Assembly: GCA_907163375.1 (NCBI GenBank)
Contig: CAJQUW010000537.1
Coordinates: 1 to 64,000, forward strand
Direction: 5' to 3'
Source of the DNA: Prostheceraeus crozeri
Lineage: Eukaryota > Platyhelminthes > Polycladida > Euryleptidae
DNA length: 64,000 bases
Position numbers and translations under genes: made by a program. This document shows positions 47,029 through 61,787 of this stretch, piece after piece; positions within the stretch are counted from its first letter, which is position 1; the number at the start of each line of letters is the position of its first letter. The notes beneath the pieces are model-generated. The model was not told the origin of the DNA. It worked only from the letters and a program-made list of their open reading frames with translations, and searched no databases.

Positions 47029-49966
47029 CCCTTTAGGGTTTAGTGGTACATTTTTATACCACCAACAATGTATTCTTTTGTGATCGTGTTTCGGCTCTTG
47101 TTTTCCGTTATCATTTACCATATCTAACAACTTGGTAGAAAATGCATTGAAAAAAAGCTGTGACGAGTTTGTTTTACAAAATCAATTATTTTCTAGTGGA
47201 TACAGACGATAAAATTGTACATTTTTTTCATTATCGACTTTTTGGGAATTGCATCGGGTAAGTGTTCATGTCATCTGCCTCTTTCATGTTCTAGTAACGT
47301 TTCTACCGCAATTTTGGTAAGATGATAACCTGAAAAAACATAATTGGTCAAGACATGAGCTGATAATTTGTTCGTTTGTGCAAAATTGAAATAGAACACG
47401 TAGGTGGTACAAATATATACCACTAAGCCTTAGAGGAAAATTATGCAAAATAATGAAATATTCACGAATGCTAGTACATGTTCTGAAAAATGTTTTGCTA
47501 GGTACTTGACATACATCCAAAAAGCCTAGATACACTTTTGCGTCTATGACGCTCCACCAATGTAGTTTTTGGCAAAATTTTTTCTTCAGGGACTCGACCA
47601 CACACTGTTAGCATCGTTATTTCGAAGTTGTTCCACTAGGCTATGTCCGTTTCTGTGGTGCTTGTTCCTCAATTATTATTTATAGCGTAGATGTTTTCTT
47701 TCTGTGAAATTAAGTAATACATTGAATCTTCTAAATAATGTACAGAATCAGAAAATGATTACAAGTAGCTGATGTTTCAAATTTGACTTCTCATTTCAGG
47801 TGATGGCGGAAAGAATTTTCATCACCAAACGATCTGCTGGTCGACAGGCAATACAATTGCTTTTCGCCGATGATTCCGATGAAGAGCCTGCTCATGTTGA
47901 TGAAGAGGATATGTCTCTCCTTGAAGCGGACTATGACGCCCGATTGGACGAAGCCGTCATATCGACTTCACAAGCACCTGAATCTGATGAACGACCTACT
48001 ACTTCAACTATGACAGGACCCAGAGAAACCCTCTTCTGTAACTCATGGAAGACCAAAGCTAGTCTTCAACCCAATCCATCGTTCTCAAAAACAATTGAAT
48101 ATGACATTATTCGGTCTGACATCCATGAACTGAACTGCCCATATGAAGTATTTCTCAAAGTTTCTGGGTTGAATCAACTTATTGGTGACATACTAATTCC
48201 CCAGTCACACGAATACGCGAAACAAAATGGGAACGTTTTTTCTGTTGAAGAAGAAATGAAGGCCTTCGTGGGTATTTGTGTTCTAATGGGCCTGCATGTT
48301 CTTCCTGAAATGAGGGATTATTGGTCCACTGACAAAGCAGTTGGTGTTCCATTTGTGAATAATATAATGACCCTGGCAAGATTCGAAGCAATTAGAAAGA
48401 ATCTGCACTTCTCTAACAATTGGGACGCCACCCCTAATGACCATGCCTACAAGATTCAGGCGGTTTTAGATCATTTCAACATGCACTTTCAGGATGCCAT
48501 CAGCCCTTCAAAATCCCATTCAATTGACGAGCGAATGATAAAATTTAAAGGTCATAACATCATGAAGCAATACATCAAGAACAAACCATCAGTGCGCTGG
48601 GGATTCAAAATGTGGGTCAGAGCTTCGGCAAAGACAGGCTATGTCTTCGAATCTCACCTGTACACCGGAAAAAAGCCTGATGAATTCTCCGACTCTTCAC
48701 ATACACTTGGCGAATAGGTGGTTCTGCAACTGTCACAAACATTAGAGATAAAGGATGTGTTTTAGCGTTTGACAATTTTTTCTCTTCGGTTCCCTTGATG
48801 GAGAAATTGCATGAATATTGCATCAAGTCGGTTGCAACCATCAGAAAGAACAAGAAGCACTTGCCCCAATTGAAAACTGAAGCAGCGATGAAGTCTGGGG
48901 AAACATTTGGCACTGTCCAAAGCAATGGGAAGGTGGCATTTATCCAATGGAAGGATCGACGGTGCGTGTACGCTGTATCGAATTACTTGACGCCTCATGG
49001 AGCGACCTCTAAACAGCGAAAAGTCAAAGGATCGGCACAAACGGCAGAGGTTAACATCCCGATAATGATAGCCATGTACAATTGCTACATGGGAGGTGTG
49101 GACATCTCTGATCAAGGGAAAGAATGCTATGAAATCGACCACCGAAGCCGGTACAAATACTACCTCAAACTATTCTTCGATCAAATTGACACCGCCATTT
49201 CAAATGCCTACATAGTGTACAAGCAGATGAAAGACGTCCCTTCCATGTCATCGAAGGACTTTCGCTTGAAGATTGTTCATAGTCTTGTAGGACAATTCTC
49301 ATCAAGATCCAAACCGTGGTTCGAATCGGCAAAGTCGAAGAAAAGAAAGTTGCTCCAACCATCATCCAATGGTATTCCTCACCTTCCAATTGTCAAAAGC
49401 AATAGAGCATGATGTAGGTTCTGTTCTTCAAACGAAAACGACTGCCGAAGTAATGTATTCTGCAGGATCTGTGACGTTGCTCTATGTCTGAATAGTCAGA
49501 GGAACTGCTACTCATGTTATCATGAATAGTTTCATTCCCCTATTGTTTGATAGGCCTAAATTTGGACACAACACACGAATGATAAAGTATATTGCTAATC
49601 ATCATCAATCATCGATTGATCATTTTTTTTGTGAAAAACAGGCATTTCTCCAACAAATGTAGTGCTCTGAATTACACAATAACATGAGGGGTTTGGTATA
49701 TTGCACAACATCAAAATACAATTTTAACCATGCCTACGTAGGTACTTGCATTAAAGAGCGCAACAACAATTGCAAAAAAACTATCTGCCGAGATCGAAAA
49801 TTTCACTAGGGTATAGTGGTACAAAAATGTACCAACCCCAAAAATAATATTCCCGATATATATTTTTTAAAATACTATAGATACTTCTTAATGGGACCCA
49901 TATAACAATTATCCATGAGAAGAAAATAAGATTCCTCAGTAAAATGGAGATCTGTGCCCTAAAGGG
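47029..49966 (+). mobile_element. piggyBac transposon, 2,938 bp
   Basis: TTAA (47025-47028) then CCCTTTAGGG; the right end is CCCTAAAGGG then TTAA (49967-49970). Subterminal TAGTGGTACATTTTTATACC is mirrored inside the right end. Full length with transposase, but the transposase is mutated. Confidence 0.95.
47803..49529 (+). pseudogene. piggyBac transposase, three lesions
   Basis: ATG 47803 follows an acceptor-like TCTCATTTCAG. DDE residues are visible: SIDERMIKFKG, AFDNFFSS (about 48770) and GGVDISDQ (about 49100). The frame is broken by a TAG at 48715-48717, a one-base frameshift near 48745 and a TGA at 49410-49412 just before the C-terminal Cys-rich zinc domain (CRFC...CRICDVALC), which is otherwise readable to 49529. 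Each lesion is small, so inactivation looks recent. Confidence 0.92.
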
Positions 49967-50548
49967 TTAAGAAAATTTGAGCAGTCATGTAAATTCCAGA
50001 AATATATTAGAATTCTCTAGCGTATAAGAAAGCTAGAAAACATAGATATGTCTAGCTTATGGTTTGTAAAAGAACAGTTATATATGTTTCAACGCTGTTC
50101 TGCTGTATCAACTATCCTAGCATGCTATCATTGTACAGATTCTCTGCTCACGAATATTCTGTTATCTAATTGCAGAATTATCTAATATTCTGCATCCATA
50201 TTTACTCGCTATGTAGTCTACATCACGAAGTTAGAGTGCTCGCCTGATTTTCACTATCAACGGCTGGATCAACTAACCTTGCGTATCAACTAACCTACTC
50301 CTCCCCTATGCATCTAACTGAAATCGACATTTGATGAACTTTCATCGAAAATGATTGATAATTGATGCAGCAATGATCCCTGAAAATAGGTTCAGTTAAG
50401 CCTATAGGCTAATGATCTATGATGTAGGTTGCCAGTTAATTTTTCAAAACACAAGGCTTTATATATTGGCCACCCGGAGTCGGAGTCCTATCAAGCCCGG
50501 AGTCGGTGTCCTATCAAAATGATAGGACTTCGCATCCCTGCTTTAAAG

Positions 50549-53500
50549 CGCCAAACTCTTTGTAACCAAAAGAATGAAGAGATCAGCAGGATCCGAATGA
50601 CAGCACCCTCAGCCTCGCATAATGCATAGAACGCTCGCTAATTGCGTTGCAAATGGTTTCAGGAAAAGATTAATTTTTGAAAATAGCTCGACTTTGAAAA
50701 CGCTTATGTCTGCCAATTAAAATAATTTTCATTAAAAAGTGGCCGAAGCAATCATGTGTCAAATGAGTGCATGTCTTAAAAAGTAAATTAAATAAAACAA
50801 CTATTTGATGAATTTTTCACAGTTTCCGTGGAAATGTATTGGAATGCAATTTTAGATATGATGACTTAGATTAGATTCCTTCTTTCCTTTTTGCTTGGTT
50901 TAAGATTGTTGTTATATTTTTGGATTGAAAAAGACTTTTGTCGAAGGCTTTCTAATATATGTTTTTATTGACCTCGTCTTCATTTTCCTCGAAATAATTC
51001 AGTTCAATGGTGAACCGTATTTATGGAATATAAACGCAAATAGAATAATTATATATTGAGTTGCATCCATAGAGTAGGGATCTATAGGTAGAGTGTCGAC
51101 TCAAAAAAGTATCTGTATACAGTGAAAATTTTTATATGAAAAGATTCAGTTTTCTGGGGAGATCACGTTGCCGTGGTCCAAAAGATTATTTGAGCAGTTT
51201 TATTCAAAATCTAAAATCTCACAAATTTATATACTACCGAGATGACTCTCCTATATAAGTAGTATGAAACAAGTTGGATATCAAAAGGAATGAATATTTG
51301 CTGACAATCATCGTAACTAAGCGGAAATTAAGCTAAAACATTTGGTGACAATAGCACTTGTATTCCCCTTGAGTTCATTTAATAAAATCGAAAGTGTATA
51401 CACATTGAGGATTTAATGTATGCGGAGTTACCACTCTACCTAATATACTTACTCTGCACTGCATATTATGCTTCGATATCATGCCCTCGTGTTCCAGCAC
51501 ACTGTAAATCGTTCAATACCAATCACGTACGAAGGATGCATTCCCAAATATTTTTTGGTATATTTCTGTATACATTTGTACGTTTTTCGTATGTTATTTC
51601 AAGTGTGGTATGCTTCACACACTAAAGCCACACCTGCGCAATGTTAAAGGAAAGCATCAATTATGTCCAAAGTATGTTGATTTAAGGCCTTTTGTCAATA
51701 AAGATCACACTAATGTTATTACCGTTTTAGTGAGATGATGAGTCATACTTTCAATACTGAATTCAGTTTTAATACATTAAGCCCAAGGTATTTCATAAAT
51801 AATCAATAAGTATTCAACCATAAACAATTATGCATTATGTAATTTTGTAATTAACCATATTATCAATCCGAAATAAAAACACATTATAATTCATGAACGC
51901 AAAAATAGCTATGTTTGAGATATACAAGTCAACATGATTGCACGAAAAATATCGTTTGAATGAATTGATGTTAGTCAACGTGTTTCACATAGTAGAGCTA
52001 ACTAAACGTCCTGTTAATGTCGCCAGACAAGTGGCAACGACGACATACTCGTGGAGCATGAAATTCATAATGAATCTAATCTAGTTAAATATCACACTAT
52101 CAAAAAGTAATATTCACGACTGGTATTACTGAAAAAAGTTGTTTGACAGTAGTATGTATTATATATATACTTTCTTTTGCCATGTGACTTAAAGCTCTAC
52201 AAACCAAAGTCATGAGAATGAGGATGAATTTGCATCGGGTCTCGTATATAGAACATACCAACAACTCATATTTCAGTGTAAAACAGCCAATCTAAGAAAG
52301 AATAGTTCGTATGGCTTTATACCAATTACATACGAAAGCAAGTTAGATTTGACATGAAAAACATACCAGATATCTGTAAGGATACATACGAGAATCTCGT
52401 ATCAGATGTTAGTTTCAAATTGTATGTGAGTTTGGTACATGTTTGTATGTAATTTTCGTATCCAGCAATGTGCTAGTAGTAGTGTTTAAAGTGATATCTG
52501 ATGAATGACCGTCGAAATTTCACTAGCTACCTCATTGCAAATCTGAAATTAACCCGAGCATGGCTGTAACTTTAAAAAGTGAGTTATGTCGATGTTGAGA
52601 GATGTGATCTAGGCCTGCTGATGATTCTTGATATTGGATGAAATGGCAGTTTTATACTGAGGATGCAACTCAATATTCAGCAACTCTATTTGCATTCTGT
52701 TTGCAAAAAGCACTAACTTAGGCAATTTGGCAGTACTGTGTTTAGAAGTAGAACCGCCATTTAATTTCATAAAGCATGCAAACTGGCGTCTGGAATGGCA
52801 ATAGAAATGACATAAATGGATGCAAATTTCCACCAAAACTTGTCTTGTACTCTGACAAGGTGAACTTCTCATTGCTCTTTGTTTCTTTAATTCAGCTTCT
52901 TTGTTATGAAAACATCATCCTTTAAATCTGTAAAGGCAATCGGCCATGACATGAAAAGTCGCAGGACAATATATTTCATCCTGAGTTTTATATAAGATAA
53001 GTTTTCATAGAAATATTCGTGTAATCACATTGGTTTTTGGACATTTTCCACAGATGTAGAAGATAAGCTATTCCATGCATAGAAATTAACAATATCATAG
53101 AAAGTCATAGAATGGAAATTGCATGAAAATTATGGCACACTCCGGGGAACTTAGTTAGCAAATTTTGCGAGCTGGCTTTCTTGTTTTTTGGTTGACATTT
53201 TCAATTATCAAGTCAATTTGTGATCTGGATTGTTGCCCCTTATCCAAAGGTCATGTACACAAAAGCAATAGTGAATTTACAAAATACTGCGGCGACAGGG
53301 TGACAAAGAAGGAAATCCTGTAAAACGTTCTGTACGTTCATCATTTTGAAATATCGCTTCTATAATCAATCAAGAGTATAATCAGACACATACGCAACTT
53401 GCAATGTCGATTTACAGAGCATGCAGTGCTCCAGTTTGAAATCAGAGGCCAAGAAATCTCGGAGCATTCATTTTACTCAAAAGGGTTTCCTTGTTCAATA

Positions 53501-54900
53501 TATTTGAACAATTTTCAAAATCTTTGTATGTTTTCGAATATGAGCCTCCAAAATATCATCACACTATGTCACATAAATCATTTAGTGATTAATTGAAAAG
53601 TTCCAGCGACATTTTATTTATCTGATAAATGACTGTAGCTAAAGAAGCTTTCAATGTGCTTATTCCAGAAGAGCGCCAGGTTTCTTGACCGCTAGAGGGA
53701 GAAAATATCCAATAATTAGAATTTTTATCTTTGAATTCTTGAAATGTTCTTGCAACCAGTATACCGACTACTTTCGATTATGACTCTGAGAACCAAATTT
53801 CAATTCGTATTCCAGTGTTGAAAAATTGCAGAATAGTTGTTAATCACTGTTACAAATAGACACAGTATATTAATCCATGGAATAGTAGGCTATTTCACAT
53901 AAAACAATGGCACCATCTCACTTAAAATTCCCTTCATGAAAATCCTGTAATTAGGTGTCAACAACTTCCACAACCAACTTTGCAAGTAGTTTGACTATGA
54001 TGTAATGTTTTAGATCGAATCTGATCTACAAACCATAGATTTTTCCATGTGCCATCATTGTACATAGGCAAGATATCAAACTTCCATTCTAGTGCACTAT
54101 TATCCACTTCTATGATTCCATGAATCCAGCGGACAAGAAAATCGAAGAAATGCTCGAAGAAACCCTTCTGGCTTTATAGAATGCCGCGCCTATTATCTTC
54201 AAAGAATCAAAGAACAATTTGCGAATGTAGAAGTTTCAAATGATTAATGCTTATAAAAACTGATATCTCTGTAATTATAATTATGCATCAAATTCGCTAA
54301 ACCATCAAAAAATAGTTAATGATAAAAAAATAGCCAATGATTTAACTGAAAATCTGTTATTTTGAGAATCAAAATCGGTGCATCAATCGGGTTTCAATCT
54401 CAGACGCCTGTACATGAACCCATATTTCCTGATCCCTAAAAATGTTGATTTTATCAATTCACTTGAACGACTGAGGGTCTCTCAAGTCAGAAGTGTCAAT
54501 CAAATGAAAAGCTAAAGAATGATATCTGAAAAAGAGAAACATTTGATATCTGGGTTACATAGCTGTTTGATCTACATGTATACAGTTATCTCGGGTTTTT
54601 GTAAATCATCTATCAGCCTAATTCTTGCCCGCTGTGTCTTTGCGCGTCCTAGAATGAAATAGCTGATGTCGACCTTTTCAGGTGCATGTCCAAATTGTGA
54701 CGCTGAGAATTATCGTGTTGGTGCACTTATCACTGAATTAATAAGAATATTTTTTATGTTGCATCAAAATACAATTCATTCATTCAAAGCAATGTAAAGT
54801 GAAGGTTGTTGTGGAGAATGTTGACCCTCTGATGTGGCAACATAATGATTTCCGGTCTCTTCACAGTCCACTTATGATTTAGGGCTTTATTTATAATGCA
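50549..54900. other. Long gene-free stretch
   Basis: AT-rich DNA with only short scattered frames. Around 51440-51600 and 52390-52460 there are related TACGAAA/ATTTTCGTATG-type words, possibly a decayed MITE. No gene, tRNA or satellite recognised. Confidence 0.5.
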
Positions 54901-54943
54901 TTTAATTTTGTTATAATATTGCTACGCATGTTATTGCATTAGC

Positions 54944-55150
54944 ATGACACTGACACCGAGCCGGTTACTTTCATGCACCAACGAGGATTACAATGACGCG
55001 AACAAGGACGAGAACGAGGAGGAAGAAGGTCAAGGAATGATGGTGCTGCAGAATCAAGAAGGTCCAAAAGTGAAAGACAAGACCATGAGAGGGCTCTCAG
55101 GCAGTGTCTTCGTGGAAGTCCCGATCTCTCTCTCTCTCTTTTTTCCCTAA
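54944..55150 (+). other. Unsupported acidic open frame
   Basis: 68 codons with an Asp/Glu/Asn-rich patch (NDANKDENEEEEGQG). It has protein-like composition but no splice signals or motif that would establish a gene. Confidence 0.2.
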
Positions 55151-55306
55151 TAGAGGTTTTTGGGAGTTAAGTCGCCCTAGTAAGGCAATGTCCAGTAAAT
55201 GCAATGATAGGTGCATGATCTGCTTGCAGGTGAAACAGCCAAGAAGTGTTGTGATTATGTGAAGTCTATGAAGTTCAATATTGAACTAAGATCTATGATG
55301 GCAGGC

Positions 55307-56660
55307 AGGCATGCATGAACCATAGACTTCTAAATTTCTCTGGACAGATAGGTGAGCAAAATTTGAAATCAGTTTCTACATGATCAGGCCAACCAACATT
55401 TGTGCTACAAAACATCGCATTTGTAGCTAATCGAAGTGATAAATGACTACTTGAAATAAGTCTCCTGTAAAAAAGAAATTTGCAGTTGCATCGACTTAGT
55501 AGAAAGCATTACATCCCAACTAAATATTCCGTCTTGTGTAACCTTTATTTCCATGAATCTGACTTCAATACCAACACGAGGGACATAAATCATTATCGCA
55601 AGCAAAGAGGAAAAAAGAAAACGTGCAATCTAAAGGACAATGTCAACAAATTTCCTTGATCTGTCTGGATGCTGCTCCAAACAACTCCAAAGCCATGATC
55701 CGGTGTAGCTATATTTTCAGGTGCATGTCCTGGCAATGGAAACACATTCGGAAGATTTTATTGGAAGAGATCAAATCTTATAATGACGATTTTGTCTAAA
55801 ATCTACAAAGAAACCATTCTATCTGGGTTTGTGACATCTCAAAACGATCATGAACATGGTGATCATGAGTTGAAATCTTCCCTTCAGTGCTGTCGCATCA
55901 TTGACTGTCGAAAAGTCTACGAATGTTCGCATCTATCACAGAGAGAAATCCATTTCAACAAGCACATGCCATCCATCACAAGGTTTTCAAAGTTATCAAT
56001 CTGATGACTTTTGTATAATCTCTGGATGACCAGTCGGTAACAGAAATTCCAAATCGGATTCAATTATTTTATACTTGGGTAAGACTGACAAAGTTGCTAG
56101 TGACGCCTAAGTCTACGGACGGAAGACTAACGCTAGATCCACCCATATCATTGAACATGGTAAGGGACAGTTTCGAGAGGAAAATAGAAGCCGCCGATTC
56201 CTACATTACGAATGTCTTGAAAGCAGAGGGGACAGAAACGGGATCAGGACAGAAAAGTGAACTATGCTGGTATCATTCTTTGCAACTAGAATTACTTTTT
56301 CACGAAAACAATGATGATAGACACAATAAGCATTCCCAACCTCAGCAGCCACATCTGAGGAGGTCTGAACATAGTTTGAGCGATCCGACCTCTGATGGAG
56401 AATCTTCTTAGGCGAATGACCGATACTCGGAAAAGAACAGTCGGATTAAGTTCAGAAGTGTTTTGGCTGGATGAGTCAAATGAATGGAGAAAATTATTTT
56501 ATCTTCTGAAAATCAGAATGTTTGCATACAAAGACTGATTTTAATGACAGTCTATTTGCAAGGTACTCTGATTTAGGATTTCTGGCCTGATTATGTAAGA
56601 AGCTAATTTCAACCTATCTGTCCAGAGAAATTTAGAAGTCTATGCATGAACTATGAATTT
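55307..56660. repeat. Inverted repeat pair about 1.2 kb apart
   Basis: 55323-55354 (ATAGACTTCTAAATTTCTCTGG and on to GACAGATAGGT) is repeated in reverse at about 56612-56643, with a weaker match continuing to TCAGGCC on the inner side. Between them are two open frames (55783-56004; 56094-56411, Ser/Glu/His-rich) of unknown nature. It could be a fold-back element. Confidence 0.6.
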
Positions 56661-57520
56661 GTAAGAGATCACCATGCACTATGCGGTACGGAATGCCGAG
56701 GAGAGGATGTGAAAACATCAAATGAACTTATTTTCGTACGCCTGCTCCTTTTTTTAATAATGATCGGAAGGCCAACATTATGGAGAAAACCTGTGCGCAA
56801 TGATCTGAATTCTTCGAATCTGAATGAATTGTGGCAATCGAAGCATTTTGCTGGAACTCACATTAATCCGCAAGCGACGCACGACTTTTTTTCTATCTCT
56901 GTAAGGTATTAGGAATTCCTAATTGCCCACTTAATAAGTTCCTCGATGTGCCGTCAATTTCGTATTAATCACACTTCTAGCAAACTGAAGCAGATAAACA
57001 AAATATTTAATTCTGTGATTTTAGTTAATGAACAGCCCCACTGTTACAGTAGAACTTTTTGGACAATTTCGGTAGATAATTGCCATTGATCATAATTCGA
57101 TTTCTATGGTCTGTCGAATGTTCCATTATTGAAATCTCAAGGTGAGAGATATCTTAGCGTCATCATAGTGCTGTTCATCGAAATATTAAGCAGGTGTTTC
57201 AGAATAACTCCATACTTAACCATTGTAAATATCAATTGTTCTATTTCTATGTTCTGAAATAAACGTCTGCATACAACGAATACATTGACAAACAGCGTGA
57301 AAAGAAATTTTAACAGCCATGTAGCGGCAAGTTCTTCGATAATATTTATATGACCGATATCAGTAGAATTGTAGATATTTAACGATAGAATATAATCGTT
57401 TATTCTACTAGTAGATTATCGTTTATTCTACTGGGTACATAGATCCATAGTAAAATATTGAAAACTATGATAAATTGGTAAATTGAACAAATTTTAATAA
57501 TTCATCAACAATAAGTATCA
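56661..57520. other. Intergenic, nothing recognised
   Basis: AT-rich; no supported feature. Confidence 0.5.
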
Positions 57521-57522
57521 TA

Positions 57523-58822
57523 CAGATTGTTTCATAAAAAATGGATCACCCTTAAACATCGCCTTAACTTCAACTTTGTCTAACTCCGCCAAACTTGAAC
57601 GAATTTCTCTGAAATTTGGAAGATATGTCAGTTGTGCTTACTAATATCATTGTTGGAAATTTCAAGCATGAATATTGAGTTTGTTTTGTTTTTAAAATAA
57701 AAAAGTAGATAATTTGATCTTCATTTAGCAATGTTACAGAAAATCATACCTACACTCTTATAAAAATTACATTTGTTTGTTATGTTTGTATGTGTTCTGT
57801 TACAAGCCAAAAGCTAAAAAAAAATAAAAAAAAGAAAAAATAAAGAAAATATAGCACCATTATTCATCCAGAGCCCGTACCATTATTCATCAACAATAAT
57901 GTAACTGCTACATGTGATTAACTGGACTTCATGTTCTATAGCTTCCTGACTTCGTTGCGGTGGTGTTGGCAGCACTCCTGATTGCTTTCAGCTAGAAATA
58001 TATCTCTTACCGGTTGAAAACAATACAAAGCACAAATGAACAATAACGAGATCGCATTCACAAAAGGCAAAGTGTCAGCCTTGCTAGACTGACAATCTGC
58101 AAATGAAAATCATCAGTCTGAAGGAGAGTGATTGTTGATTGTGATTGAGATTCTGAAAATCTGGAAATTCCGAGACATTTACATCGTCCCCGGGTACAAA
58201 GTGGTGGGACTCTACTGATTTGGCTGGCATTTGGACCATGGCCGCTCTGAACTTGACATACCGCAAGGAACCATGAATTCTGAACGCTATGTGAATGTTT
58301 TACGAATGAACATTGGCCAAATGACAGATCAACTTGGTGATCCATCGACTTGGTTATTTATGGATGATAATGCGACGTGTCACAGGAGTAGTAGAGTCAA
58401 CTTATGCAAGTCTCAATTAGGGCTTAGGACATTATCTTGGCCAGCTCGTTCTCCTGATCTGAATTCCATAGAAAATGTATGGAGTATTCTAAAACGTAAC
58501 GTTCGTCGTTCACTGCTACCTACAGATGGCGTATCACAACTTACGTCACTGTTAAAAAGAGAGTGGAGAAAGTTAGATCAGTCAAAAATCAACGATATCA
58601 TCGAATCAATGCCTAGACGAATTGGTAATGTCATTGACAATAAGGGTAGGGCCACAAAATATTAGCTGCTTAAGAACCGTTACTGTATCATAGCTTATCA
58701 GATTATATAAGAACATTTAAATATATTAGGGACATGAAATAACATGAAAAATGCTTTCTGTATCATACTTATGTTTTATTTAGTCAAATTTTAGGATGAT
58801 CCACTTTTTATGAATTGGACTG
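57523..58822 (+). mobile_element. Tc1/mariner transposon, 1,300 bp
   Basis: Inverted ends (CAGATTGTTTCATAAAAAATGG left; right end reverse complement CAGTCCAATTCATAAAAAGTGG) flanked by TA (57521-57522, 58823-58824). Size is typical. The transposase C-terminal half is readable; the N-terminal half is decayed. Confidence 0.9.
58231..58665 (+). pseudogene. Tc1-like transposase, C-terminal half
   Basis: FMDDNATCH holds the second catalytic Asp and SPDLNSIENVWSILKR the final Glu, with 34-residue-type spacing (DD34E). The first Asp region upstream is scrambled by stops and frameshifts. Confidence 0.88.
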
Positions 58823-58824
58823 TA

Positions 58825-60564
<1,740 letters not shown>

Positions 60565-60604
60565 ATTCCTGTGAAATATAAGTTGTCCGTCTTTTATGAT
60601 CAGT

Positions 60605-60610
60605 AATAAA
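60605..60610 (+). terminator. Polyadenylation signal AATAAA after H3-like ORF
   Basis: AATAAA 41 bp past the stop. Replication-dependent histone genes normally end in a stem-loop, which I do not see here. Confidence 0.4.
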
Positions 60611-60795
60611 ATCCGTTAGCAGCCAATCATAAATGAATGATCAATAATCACATTCCAATCATTGAAGATGCTTTCCTATAAAGACATTTATGTAAGTGCA
60701 TGTGCTCACAATTCGAAATATGCAAGCGAGCACATCCTTCTCAAGTTGTAGTTATGACTTGCGTTCGAAAAGGAAATGATTGCTGTGTACATTAA

Positions 60796-61783
60796 CCCTA
60801 TCCATACCGGAGGGGGGCCGATTCGGGCCCCCCTGTCGCATTTTTGCTGTGGAGCTTTTAAAACTGAACCGATTGACCCAGGCTTTTGTGACTTTTAGTT
60901 TCTGGGTATTTCCCAACTTGTCGCCGAAAATCGTTGCATTTGGTTTATGGGAAACTTAAATTTATGGCCCGTTTTGAAAAGTGCATTTTTTGAAAGTTTG
61001 AATTTTACCTGATTTTGCAAACATCTAGTGTGCTAAGTTTTGACAAAGCAAGCTGAATATCAATTTTTGCATCACATCACAACTAGGTGTCCATAAATTG
61101 CACCATCAAGATAATATAGACATCAAAAATACTATAGACATCGATAAAGGTCATTCAAACTTGAATGTCATGTAAATACTACTTATTTACTTTTCAGTAG
61201 AAATGAGTCAACTAAGTTGCAACTAAGTAGTGTTCGCTCATATTGTTTTGAAAACTTCTGCTTATTCAGTGTCATTATTAGTCTTAATTACATTATTGGA
61301 AGGTAGCAAGGCCTCTTAAATTGTTTCTACAGATGAATAAAAGTAGTCAATTTTGAGTGAAAACTTTCCTTTTCTGCTTATGATTTATTTTTGAATATTC
61401 AATTTCTGCATATTCAGATTTTGAATTTAAATTCATGATGTGTAGACAAACAAGTTTAGAGCATCAAATAGCATCATTCTCCTGATCATTAATTGTATGT
61501 GTCACTAACGTCATTGAACTAAAAGCACTGAATCTATGTTTGCAGTCGATGAGAAGAAAACATACAAAATCCGCTTAATTTTGAAGTTCAAATTTTGAAT
61601 CGCCATTTAAAGCATCAAGATGGACGAATTAGAAAAAACAGATACCACCGTTAGAAAGATCACACGCAGAGTATTCTACCCTGAAATTTCATGTGCTACG
61701 GAGCAGTATCTAGGAAGTTAAGGAGGGGGGCCGAATAGCCCCCCCGTGATGGCGATGCGCTTCAGAGCCCTGTATGGATAGGG
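60796..61783. mobile_element. piggyBac-type MITE, 988 bp
   Basis: Inverted ends CCCTATCCATAC...GTATGGATAGGG, next to TTAA on the left (60792-60795) and TTGA on the right (61784-61787, one change). Each subterminal region has a GC palindrome (GGGGGGCCGATTCGGGCCCC left; GGGGGGCCGAATAGCCCCCC right). No transposase. Confidence 0.82.
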
Positions 61784-61787
61784 TTGA

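Larger units (their letters stand above)
46986..50306. mobile_element. TA-flanked MITE nested in hAT copy 2
   Basis: Inverted ends GGGGAGGAGTAGGTTAG...CTAACCTACTCCTCCCC, flanked by TA (46984-46985, 50307-50308). The hAT copies at 44.7 kb and 63 kb show the unbroken site. Without the inner piggyBac it is about 380 bp and has no gene; probably Tc1/mariner-related. Confidence 0.85.
46901..50540 (+). mobile_element. BED-finger hAT element, copy 2 (host of nested elements)
   Basis: CAGGGATG...CATCCCTG with 8-bp duplication CTTTAAAG (46893-46900, 50541-50548). Its own sequence is 46901-46985 and 50307-50540. The 5' GGAGTC repeats are deleted here, and the BED-finger frame is split by the nested MITE. 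Confidence 0.92.
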
